Shown: one piece after another, positions 1 through 5,140 of the stretch
How the letters are laid out: each line of letters begins with the position of its first letter
Numbering within the stretch: the stretch's first letter is position 1
Origin: JBBRUG01 sp038247995
GTDB taxonomy: Bacteria > Chloroflexota > Chloroflexia > Chloroflexales > Chloroflexaceae
Direction: 5' to 3'
Assembly (NCBI GenBank): GCA_038247995.1
Contig: JBBRUG010000386.1
Span: 1 to 5,140 of the forward strand
Length of the DNA: 5,140 nt
Notes under the pieces: generated by a model
Seen by the model: only the letters and a program-made list of their open reading frames with translations
The model's database searches: none
Told to the model about the DNA's origin: nothing
Program-made: the position numbers and the translations under genes

Positions 1-62
1 AACCCCAATCCTATACTCCACCACCGGCAACTTCGATAACAGCCGTGGCCGGGGAATGGGTT

Positions 63-87
63 TTCGGGAGGGCTAAGCCCTCCCGAA
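63..87. repeat. Perfect GC-rich inverted repeat upstream of the MFS gene
   Basis: Two 11-base arms, TTCGGGAGGGC (63-73) and GCCCTCCCGAA (77-87), are exact reverse complements around a TAA loop; GGG at 58-60 and CCC at 88-90 could extend the stem across a small bulge. Neither strand has a T-run after the stem, so this is not a classical intrinsic terminator. It could be the 3' structure of a gene left of the window, a 5' leader structure of the MFS transcript, or a copy of a dispersed palindromic repeat. The second CCCTCCC at 88-94 repeats the one at 78-84. The inverted repeat is directly visible; its role is unknown. Confidence 0.75.
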
Positions 88-121
88 CCCTCCCATCAAG
101 AAACTTGGCGGATGCACCATC

Positions 122-135
122 AGGAGTTTTAGGAA
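122..135 (+). promoter_or_regulatory. Ribosome binding region of the MFS gene
   Basis: AGGAG at 122-126 lies nine bases before the GTG at 136. A second purine run, AGGAA at 131-135, lies directly before that GTG and suits the ATG at 139 with a short spacing of about four bases. The two starts differ by one residue, so the choice does not affect the product. Confidence 0.6.
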
Positions 136-1365
136 GTGATGCAACTCATCAGACAACGTTCGTTCTTCTTCCTCTGGATGACCCAACTTATTGCCACCCT
201 GGCCAATGAGTTAACGACCATCAGCATCATTGTCCTAGTTTTTAGTTCAACCGGCTCGGCGCTTCAGGCGACCGGCGTTCTAGTCGCCCGCAATCTTCCA
301 CCACTGGTGTTTGGGCCATTTGTCGGCAGTCTTGTGGATCGCTGGCCGCGCCGCCCTGTGCTGGTGGTCGCCAATCTGGTTCGTGCCGGCATGCTTGGGG
401 TATTTTTGTTCGCAATGGCGAACGGCATGGACGGACTCTGGACAGGCTACCTGCTGGTCTTTGGTTTGACGCTGATCGAGATCATGCACAAACCGGCAAT
501 TCTTGCCACGCTACCGGTTGTGGTGCCCACCGAGCGATTAGTATGGGCCAATAGCGTCCTTTTCACCACAACCCAAGTCGTGTTTACGATTGGCTACACG
601 TCCGGCGGTTTGATTACCGCGACTAGTGGGCCAAATTTGCTTGCAACGCTTAACCTTGGCTTGTTTGTGCTTGCCGCCGGAAGCGCAAGCCTGATCGGCG
701 TCATCGCCAATCCGGCCAAGTCGGTGGCGCGTGTACGCTTCTGGCGCAATGTGGCCGATGGCTTCATCTACCTCCGCGAGCATCGGCTCGCGCGCACCTT
801 GATCACCGTCGAGTTTTTCGAGTCCTGGCCCCACGGCGCCTGGACATCGGCGCTGATGCTGTCCTTTACGGTTCAGGCACTTGGCGCCGATGTTGATGCC
901 TGGGGGTATCAAAGCGGGGCGTTCTTCGCCGGGCAGCTCCTGGGCGCAATTCTGGCCCTCTCATTTGCGCAGCGCCTGGGAGCACGCCCAGGATGGATCA
1001 TTATCGCCAACGGCTTTCTAATGAGCGCGCTGACCTTCGCCTACGCCGCTTCAACCTCAGTCATGGTCGCAGTGCTTGTCTCGATGGCGTTTGGCCCACC
1101 GTTTGCGCTCCGCGATGTCGCTCAGGACTCGTTGCTTCAGACCTCGGTGGCGTCGAACATGCTTGGCCGGGTCTATGCGCTCCGCGAGATGTTTGCGCGC
1201 ATGGCCTTTTTGGTCGGCGGGCTGCTCTTCGGGCAATTGGCCGACAGTATCGGCATTCGTGAGATCTACATGATCGCCGCGCTTTTGTACGGCCTGACCG
1301 CGCTCTATACGCTCTGGAGTTCTGTCCTGCGGCACAGCCGGCTTGAAGCGACGCCGGTGCCGTAG
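136..1365 (+). CDS. MFS transporter, MFS_3 / EntS-like exporter type
   Basis: This 409-residue protein is a complete, very hydrophobic 12-helix major facilitator and acts in the inner membrane, most likely as a proton-driven exporter. The MFS motif A loop between helices 2 and 3 is visible as GSLVDRWPRR (residues 64-73) with the key Asp68 and Arg residues. A basic central cytoplasmic stretch (about 193-222, including FWRNVADGFIYLREHRL) separates the two six-helix halves. The segment with LGRVYALRE (343-351) resembles the conserved GRV region of the MFS_3 family, which includes the enterobactin exporter EntS and macrolide efflux pumps. Length is normal for the family. The start is GTG at 136 or ATG at 139, both served by the purine-rich leader. 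The gene stands alone on the plus strand and converges on the TIMP-like gene. The substrate cannot be read from sequence; siderophore or drug export are both possible, and its location near an iron importer is only weak support for the former. Confidence 0.88.
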   Translation: MMQLIRQRSFFFLWMTQLIATLANELTTISIIVLVFSSTGSALQATGVLVARNLPPLVFGPFVGSLVDRWPRRPVLVVANLVRAGMLGVFLFAMANGMDGLWTGYLLVFGLTLIEIMHKPAILATLPVVVPTERLVWANSVLFTTTQVVFTIGYTSGGLITATSGPNLLATLNLGLFVLAAGSASLIGVIANPAKSVARVRFWRNVADGFIYLREHRLARTLITVEFFESWPHGAWTSALMLSFTVQALGADVDAWGYQSGAFFAGQLLGAILALSFAQRLGARPGWIIIANGFLMSALTFAYAASTSVMVAVLVSMAFGPPFALRDVAQDSLLQTSVASNMLGRVYALREMFARMAFLVGGLLFGQLADSIGIREIYMIAALLYGLTALYTLWSSVLRHSRLEATPVP

Positions 1366-1505
1366 CGTTCAGCGCAGTTCCGTGGACGCCCGCCTACAGC
1401 CCTTGCTGTTCTATTGGGTATCCTTTCCTAAAATGCTGGTTCATCTTCCGCCGTGAATTCGGCTTGATTGGGTTGGCCTCAACAGCTTGGCCCAGACGGC
1501 AAGCA

Positions 1506-1542
1506 GCGCCTGAGCGACGTCAGGTTGTCCGTCGATAGGCGC
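1506..1542. other. Possible two-part stem-loop
   Basis: GCGCCT (1506-1511) pairs with AGGCGC (1537-1542), and within it CGACG (1515-1519) pairs with CGTCG (1530-1534), separated by a small internal loop and closed by a ten-base loop. It lies about 100 bases downstream of the TIMP-like stop codon and 140 bases downstream of the MFS stop codon. In GC-rich DNA such pairings arise by chance, so its role as a transcript end is only a suggestion. Confidence 0.3.
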
Positions 1543-1568
1543 AGGACGAGCGCTGTGCCTACAGCATT

Positions 1569-1585
1569 GCGCAGATCGATTGCGC
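1569..1585. other. Possible short stem-loop
   Basis: GCGCA (1569-1573) and TGCGC (1581-1585) are exact reverse complements around a seven-base loop GATCGAT. A stem of five pairs is weak alone; it is listed because it sits between two other stems in the same convergent gap. Confidence 0.2.
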
Positions 1586-1595
1586 CTGCATCCCA

Positions 1596-1616
1596 TGGCG
1601 CGAGCGCAGCGCGCCA
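1596..1616 (-). terminator. Possible terminator-like hairpin after the TIMP-like gene
   Basis: TGGCGCG (1596-1602) and CGCGCCA (1610-1616) form an exact seven-pair GC-rich stem with a seven-base loop, 23 bases beyond the stop codon of the minus-strand TIMP-like gene. The stem should be stable, but the bases after it on the minus strand (TGGGATGCAGG) contain no T-run, so it is not a canonical intrinsic terminator. It may instead block 3' exonucleases. Confidence 0.35.
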
Positions 1617-1639
1617 CCCGGTTCCGTGGCCGCAGTGGC

Positions 1640-2272
1640 TCACGCATGGTGCTCAGTGCTTAATAGTATGCCAAGCAGGACGAGGGCGAATATACCGGCA
1701 AACAGCCAGCCATTGCGCGCTGCGACCGGCGCGTGAGCTTGGGCACTGGGGGGCGCGCCTGGCCCCAACTGGATCAGATCGTCGCCGGCTTGGGCGCGCT
1801 CAATAAAGCGCTGGCAGATCTCCCGGCGCAGCGTTGGGCCGTCTTGCAGCGCATAGATCACATAGCTTGCGCCCGGCGTGACGTAGACCCCGCACTGGGA
1901 TGTAGCCGGGTTAGCCGACAACACTCGGACGCGAGGTGCATCCGGCCCTTTCCAAACCGTATCGACTGCGACCGTCAGCACAATCGGCGCATCCGGATCG
2001 GGCGCGAAGCGAATGAAGGGAAACCGCCCCATGAACTGCGGTACGGCAACCGGCTCGGTAACGGCTGCAACGCGGCCAGCGATGACGGCATCAGCGTGAT
2101 CACGCGCTTCCAGCGGGGAGGATGGCGCACAGGAACAGGCATAACTTAGCTCTGGCGGCCTTAGCACCAGCAACGCCAAAACGGTGCCGATGATCATCAG
2201 TGAGCGAATGGGTAAGCGTGTGTCGTGCAAGGCCCAGCGCCTCCCTTCGAGCCAATGATCTGGCCGTTGCAT
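1640..2272 (-). CDS. Secreted, membrane-anchored TIMP/netrin-like (NTR fold) protein
   Basis: A 210-residue protein with a basic N-terminal part, a hydrophobic signal core (about 25-37) and a likely signal peptidase I site after SYA (43-45), so that the mature chain would begin Cys46-Ser-Cys48-Ala-Pro. This opening, followed by a HADAVIAGRV segment (59-68), VDTVWKG (103-109), QCGVYVTPGASYVIYA (126-141) and EICQRF plus a DDLIQLG ending (151-170), follows the pattern of bacterial proteins annotated as tissue inhibitor of metalloproteinase family, with an OB-like NTR fold. The four cysteines (46, 48, 127, 153) match two of the disulfides of animal TIMPs. A Pro/Ala linker leads to a C-terminal helix (about 189-204) that would anchor the domain outside the membrane. 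Function is not established for bacterial members; extracellular protease inhibition is a hypothesis. The gene follows the ATPase gene by 26 bases on the same strand and may be co-transcribed with it. The start is uncertain: a TTG at 2230 is also plausible. Confidence 0.82.
   Translation of the reverse strand: MQRPDHWLEGRRWALHDTRLPIRSLMIIGTVLALLVLRPPELSYACSCAPSSPLEARDHADAVIAGRVAAVTEPVAVPQFMGRFPFIRFAPDPDAPIVLTVAVDTVWKGPDAPRVRVLSANPATSQCGVYVTPGASYVIYALQDGPTLRREICQRFIERAQAGDDLIQLGPGAPPSAQAHAPVAARNGWLFAGIFALVLLGILLSTEHHA
2240..2245 (-). promoter_or_regulatory. Strong ribosome binding site for an alternative TTG start
   Basis: On the minus strand GGGAGG occupies 2245-2240, nine bases before a TTG codon at 2230-2228 (residue 15 of the long form). 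Starting there gives a 196-residue protein whose signal peptide has a more usual short N-region. The ATG at 2272 has a weaker purine run, GGAAGG at 2282-2277, four bases ahead of it. Sequence alone does not settle the choice. Confidence 0.45.
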
Positions 2273-2298
2273 TGCGCCTTCCGGCAGGTTTTCTGGCT

Positions 2299-3351
2299 TT
2301 ACGACGTGGACTGAGGCCGATCAGCAGGGAACCAGACGAGCGGGTGACCTGGTTCGAGGCTGACCCGCACACGGGTATTGAGCGGGTAGTCGTAGACGTG
2401 GTTGCAGATGCAGCGCAAGACGTGCTGGGTATCAAGTTGCACATCGTAGAGATACTCGCCGCCGCGGAAAAACCGCCCCACAATACGCCCATTGCCGTCG
2501 GGATCAGCGGTGACGGCGAGATCGTCCGGGCGCACAAGCACTTCAACGGCGCTTTGGGCGCTGCAGTCGGCCAGGCTTGGCACATTGCCCAGCGTGGTCT
2601 GTAGGCCGACCGGCGTAAGTTCGGCGGGGAGGAAACTTGCAATGCCGATGAACTCGGCCACAAAACGCGAGGCCGGGGCGAGAAAGAGTTCCTGCGGCGT
2701 GGCGACCTGTTCGAGCCGGCCGGTACGCATCACGGCCACCCGATCGCCCATAAATAGGGCTTCTTCCTGATCGTGGGTAACAAAGAGCGCCGTGGTACCA
2801 ACCCGCTTGAGGATCGCGCGCACCTGAGCGCGCATCGTGGTGCGCAAATCGGCATCGAGGTTGCTGAAGGGCTCGTCGAGCAGGAGCACCGCCGGGTTGG
2901 GAGCGAGGGCGCGCGCCAGAGCGACCCGCTGTTGCTGACCGCCGGAGAGTTGGTGCGGCATACGCTGTTCCATACCGGCCAGTTCAACCAGTTCGAGCAT
3001 TTCACGCACCCGCTCGCGGCGGACACGGGCGCTACCACGCAGGCCAAAGCCGACATTCGCCGCAACGCTCAGGTGCGGGAAGAGTGCGTGCTGCTGAAAG
3101 ACCATGCCCACATTGCGCTGTTCAGGCGGTGTAAAGCGCCCCGATGCGGCAACAAGCTGATCGGCGATCATGATCTGGCCGCTGTCGGGCGGCTCGAAGC
3201 CGGCGATCAGACGCAAGATCGTTGTTTTGCCGCAACCACTGGGGCCGAGCAACGCCAAGATCTCGCCGGGACAGATCTGGAGGGTCACGTCAGCGACGGC
3301 GCACACCGCACCGAAGCATTTCCGCACCTGGGTGCAACAAACCTCACTCAT
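2299..3351 (-). CDS. fbpC: Fe(III)-type ABC importer ATP-binding protein (FbpC-like)
   Basis: This 350-residue cytoplasmic ATPase powers the importer whose permease is encoded just upstream. All nucleotide-binding motifs are intact: Walker A GPSGCGKT (36-43), Q-loop with VFQQHALFPHLSV (84-96), signature LSGGQQQR (135-142), Walker B VLLLDEP (155-161), D-loop SNLDA (163-167) and switch His193. A C-terminal TOBE-like domain (about 240-350) with the VLVRPDDL segment (271-278) places it in the FbpC/PotA/MalK branch, and length is typical. The start ATG overlaps the permease stop in an ATGA, with a weak GTGAG five bases before it, implying translational coupling. An unusual trait is nine cysteines, five of them in the first 27 residues (5, 6, 12, 17, 27), plus a C-x-C-x-H at 314-318. 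The iron assignment rests on the permease and binding-protein features; related transporters for thiamine, polyamines or phosphonates share this ATPase layout. Confidence 0.9.
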   Translation of the reverse strand: MSEVCCTQVRKCFGAVCAVADVTLQICPGEILALLGPSGCGKTTILRLIAGFEPPDSGQIMIADQLVAASGRFTPPEQRNVGMVFQQHALFPHLSVAANVGFGLRGSARVRRERVREMLELVELAGMEQRMPHQLSGGQQQRVALARALAPNPAVLLLDEPFSNLDADLRTTMRAQVRAILKRVGTTALFVTHDQEEALFMGDRVAVMRTGRLEQVATPQELFLAPASRFVAEFIGIASFLPAELTPVGLQTTLGNVPSLADCSAQSAVEVLVRPDDLAVTADPDGNGRIVGRFFRGGEYLYDVQLDTQHVLRCICNHVYDYPLNTRVRVSLEPGHPLVWFPADRPQSTS

Positions 3352-4976
3352 ATATGCTCACGTTGTTCGCGCGCCGCGAGCAGGGCCAGCGGCAACGACG
3401 AGCACAAAATCAACAGGAGCGCCGGGGCTGCGGCGCGGGCAAAGTAGGCTTCAGAGACGGCCGTCCAAACTTCGGTAGCCAGTGTGCGCACACCGATCGG
3501 CGCGAGTAAGAGCGTCGCGGGAAGCTCCTTCATTGCAGTTAGGAATACCAGGCTGGCCCCGGCAATGATCCCAGGACGGATCAACGGCGCCGTAACGGTA
3601 AAAAAGACGTGAAGCGGGCGGCGCCCCAGGCTACGCGCACTCTCTTCGAGGCTTGGGTGTACCTGCAACAGCGCCGAACGCAGCGCGCCGAACGCCTGCG
3701 GCAAAAACAAGATCAGATAGGCCAGAATGAGCATCGCGAAGGTCTGATAGAGGCCGCGAGCAAAGGTAATGCCAAAGAAGACGAGGGCGAGCGCCACGGC
3801 GATGCCGGGCAGGGCGAAAGCAGCGTAGGTGAACCGCTCCAGAAGCGCGCTGATCCGGCTTGGATGGCGTACCGCCAGGATCGCGATCGGCAGCGCGGCG
3901 ACAACCGTAACCGCAGCACCGGCAGCAGAAGCGGTAAGCGCACTCCAGGCCGCCGGGCCGATCACACCCAGCGTTTCGCCGGCGAGCAACCCACGCGCGA
4001 GCCAGTAAAGCAGGATCGCTGTCGGCACAACCAGGCCTAAGCTCACAATCGTAGCGCAGAAGGCGAAGGCGGGCCAGCGCCAGACACCGAGCGGAATCAA
4101 CGCCGGCGCCCGAGCCGCACGTACACTGCCCTGATCGTAGCGCGCCCGCCCACGCGTGCGGGCTTCCAGCGCCACAAGCACCAGCGTCAGGCCCACCAGG
4201 AGCAGCGCGAAGAACGCGGCCTGGGCGCGATCGAACGAACGATACTGCTGAAAAATCACCCGCGTGAACGTATCGTAGCGCAGGATCGCCACAGCCCCGA
4301 AATCGCGCAGCACATAGAGCGCCACAAGCAAACCACCGGCGCCGAGGGCCGGCCGCAATTGCGGCATAATCACGCGCCAGAAGATCTGCCGCCGACTATG
4401 ACCAAGGCTGGCGGCAGCCTCTTCCAGGGTCGGATCCATCCGGCGCAGTGCGGCTTGCGCGCCGAGGAGCATGTAGGGGTAACTGAGGATCGTCAGGGTG
4501 AAGAGCGCGCCCCAGAAGCCGTAGATCGACGGCAGACGAGTAACGCCAAAGGGCGCTTCAAGGAACTGCTGGAGCAAACCCCGCGGGCCGAGGGCGGACA
4601 CAAAAAGGTATGCACCGACATAGCTCGGGATCACAAGCGGCAGGGGTGTGAGCACAGCCCAGAGGCGCCGGAGCGGCACATCGCTACGCACCGTCAACCA
4701 GGCCAGGGGAACCGCAATCAGGCCGGCCACAGCGGTGACGGCGACTGACAAGCCGGCCGAACGGGCGACGATCAGCCAGGTATGCGGGCGCAAAAGCGAC
4801 TGGATCGCCGCATCGCCGGCTTCGAGCGCACGAATAGCGAGGTAGATTGGCGGAAGCAACAGCGCCGCTACAACGGTCAGCGCGCCAAGCCAGAGCAGGA
4901 GTTGCGACCATTGGGGACGCCACGAACCAGATCGAGCGCGCGAACGGAACTGAGCAGTGCGCCTAAGCTGTGTCAC
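3348..4976 (-). CDS. fbpB: Fe(III)-type ABC importer permease, two fused halves (FbpB-like)
   Basis: A 542-residue inner-membrane protein with about twelve helices, made of two homologous permease halves fused head to tail. Each half has an EAA loop that docks on the ATPase: EEAAASLGHSRRQIF (185-199) leading to MPQLRP, and EESARSLGRRPLHVF (444-458) leading to APLIRP. LRDFGAVAILRYDTFTRVI (223-241) and MKELPATLLL (482-491) are characteristic of FbpB/SfuB-type iron permeases, and the length is typical of that fused family. The start is a GTG at 4976; an in-frame TAG lies 27 bases upstream with no other start codon between, and no clear Shine-Dalgarno is seen, so translation may depend on coupling or on a leader structure. 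It lies 61 bases after the binding-protein stop and overlaps the ATPase start by four bases, giving the usual A-B-C order. A basic N-terminal tail of about 20 residues precedes helix 1. Confidence 0.92.
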   Translation of the reverse strand: MTQLRRTAQFRSRARSGSWRPQWSQLLLWLGALTVVAALLLPPIYLAIRALEAGDAAIQSLLRPHTWLIVARSAGLSVAVTAVAGLIAVPLAWLTVRSDVPLRRLWAVLTPLPLVIPSYVGAYLFVSALGPRGLLQQFLEAPFGVTRLPSIYGFWGALFTLTILSYPYMLLGAQAALRRMDPTLEEAAASLGHSRRQIFWRVIMPQLRPALGAGGLLVALYVLRDFGAVAILRYDTFTRVIFQQYRSFDRAQAAFFALLLVGLTLVLVALEARTRGRARYDQGSVRAARAPALIPLGVWRWPAFAFCATIVSLGLVVPTAILLYWLARGLLAGETLGVIGPAAWSALTASAAGAAVTVVAALPIAILAVRHPSRISALLERFTYAAFALPGIAVALALVFFGITFARGLYQTFAMLILAYLILFLPQAFGALRSALLQVHPSLEESARSLGRRPLHVFFTVTAPLIRPGIIAGASLVFLTAMKELPATLLLAPIGVRTLATEVWTAVSEAYFARAAAPALLLILCSSLPLALLAAREQREHI

Positions 4977-4988
4977 AAGATTTGTTTG

Positions 4989-5023
4989 CTGCTGTTGTCG
5001 CGGCTACTCCACAACAACAGCAG
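4989..5023 (-). other. Intercistronic hairpin between binding-protein and permease genes
   Basis: In the minus-strand transcript CTGCTGTTGT (5023-5014) and ACAACAGCAG (4998-4989) are exact reverse complements. The bases inside continue the stem as TGTGG against CCGCG with two G-U pairs, giving about 15 pairs and a five-base loop AGTAG. The stem ends 12 bases before the permease GTG and begins 14 bases after the binding-protein stop. No T-run follows it. Hairpins in this position in binding-protein operons are known to protect the upstream mRNA and keep the binding protein in excess over the membrane parts; that role here is inferred from position. Confidence 0.6.
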
Positions 5024-5037
5024 GTGAGAATGAACGA

Positions 5038-5140
5038 TTACGGCAACACGCCAACATCACGCAGCAGGGCGATTGTGCCTTGCAGATCTTCCAGGGCGGC
5101 CATATCGATCTGTAGCGCCGACGGCTCAAGTTCAGTCAGC
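5038..5140 (-). CDS. Iron-type ABC importer substrate-binding protein, C-terminal end only
   Basis: The minus strand carries an open frame that enters from the right edge and stops at TAA (5040-5038). The 33 full codons read LTELEPSALQIDMAALEDLQ followed by GTIALLRDVGVLP. This ending, an amphipathic last helix with a LLRDVGVL-type finish, resembles FbpA/FutA-family Fe(III)-binding proteins, and the position directly before an FbpB-type permease fits. The protein would lie outside the inner membrane and deliver ligand to the permease. Metal-binding tyrosines and the signal peptide are outside the window, so iron specificity cannot be checked. The start, promoter and any Fur-type operator of the operon are also outside. 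Confidence 0.78.
   Translation of the reverse strand, partial: LTELEPSALQIDMAALEDLQGTIALLRDVGVLP

Larger units (their letters stand above)
1366..1639. other. Convergent intergenic region with stem-loops, no gene supported
   Basis: The stop codons of the MFS gene and the TIMP-like gene face each other across 274 bases. Open frames here on both strands are rich in Arg, Cys, Pro and Ala, lack a ribosome binding site, and one runs into the TIMP-like gene antisense, so I treat them as chance frames. Three possible stem-loops are listed separately. No stem with a following T-run was found on either strand, so termination here may be factor-dependent or rely on GC-rich stems alone. Confidence 0.6.

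Noticed and set aside
12..17. TATACT resembling a -10 promoter hexamer for the MFS gene
   Set aside because: The matching -35 position would fall outside the window, and a single hexamer is too common to call a promoter.
2..76. Open frame from the left edge ending at TAA 74-76, reading TPILYSTTGNFDNSRGRGMG and four more residues, possibly the end of an upstream gene
   Set aside because: It is only 24 codons, has no recognisable family signature, and its stop falls in the loop of the inverted repeat; it cannot be told from chance.
1396..1415. ACAGC-CCTT-GCTGT stem followed by TCTATT after the MFS gene as a terminator
   Set aside because: The stem is only five pairs and the following sequence is not a true T-run.
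1441..1647. 68-codon minus-strand frame just downstream of the TIMP-like gene
   Set aside because: Its composition is Arg/Cys/Pro-rich, it has no ribosome binding site or recognisable domain, and its start overlaps the end of the TIMP-like gene; probably a GC-rich chance frame.
1468..1806. 112-codon plus-strand frame crossing the gap into the TIMP-like gene
   Set aside because: Half of it is antisense to the well-supported TIMP-like gene, composition is Arg-rich and low in hydrophobic structure, and no Shine-Dalgarno is visible.
2773..3447. 224-codon plus-strand frame opposite the ATPase gene
   Set aside because: It is the antisense shadow of a protein with every ABC ATPase motif intact; its own translation has no recognisable domain.
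5041..5140. Reading the window as containing a complete binding-protein-dependent importer
   Set aside because: Only the last 33 residues of the binding protein are present; the promoter, operator and ligand site are outside, so iron-responsive control cannot be claimed.

Overview
The window is a GC-rich bacterial segment. It carries part of an iron-type ABC importer operon on the minus strand, a small gene for a secreted TIMP/netrin-like protein behind it on the same strand, and a plus-strand MFS transporter gene converging on them. Moderately high GC, frequent GTG starts, a CSCAP-type TIMP-like protein with a C-terminal anchor, and GC-rich palindromes of the CCCTCCC-GAA-CCCTCCC type together suggest a filamentous or thermophilic Chloroflexota (Chloroflexus/Roseiflexus-like). 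This is an impression, not a proof: no taxonomic marker gene is present.

Layout from left to right. Positions 1-135 hold no convincing gene. They contain a perfect GC-rich inverted repeat at 63-87, flanked by G-run patterns on both strands, and then the ribosome binding region of the next gene. Positions 136-1365 (+) encode a 409-residue MFS exporter of the MFS_3 type. Positions 1366-1639 are a convergent intergenic region with three possible GC-rich stem-loops and no convincing gene. Positions 1640-2272 (-) encode the TIMP-like protein, with a signal peptide, four cysteines and a C-terminal membrane anchor. Positions 2299-3351 (-) encode an FbpC-type ATPase and 3348-4976 (-) an FbpB-type permease with two fused halves; these two genes overlap by four bases (ATGA). 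After a 61-base gap holding a 15-bp hairpin comes the last third-of-a-hundred residues of a periplasmic-type substrate-binding protein (5038-5140, -), which runs off the right edge.

How the genes fit together. Binding protein, permease and ATPase form a standard Fe(III)-type importer in the order A-B-C, transcribed right to left from a promoter outside the window. The TIMP-like gene starts 26 bases after the ATPase stop (or 68 with an alternative start), so it may be co-transcribed, but nothing in its sequence links it to iron. The MFS gene is a separate transcription unit.

I see no mobile element, CRISPR array, tRNA or rRNA, and no clear evidence of a wholly new system. The least ordinary elements are the TIMP-like protein with a predicted N-terminal Cys-x-Cys, the cysteine-rich ATPase, the intercistronic hairpin, and the palindrome with G-quadruplex potential on both strands.
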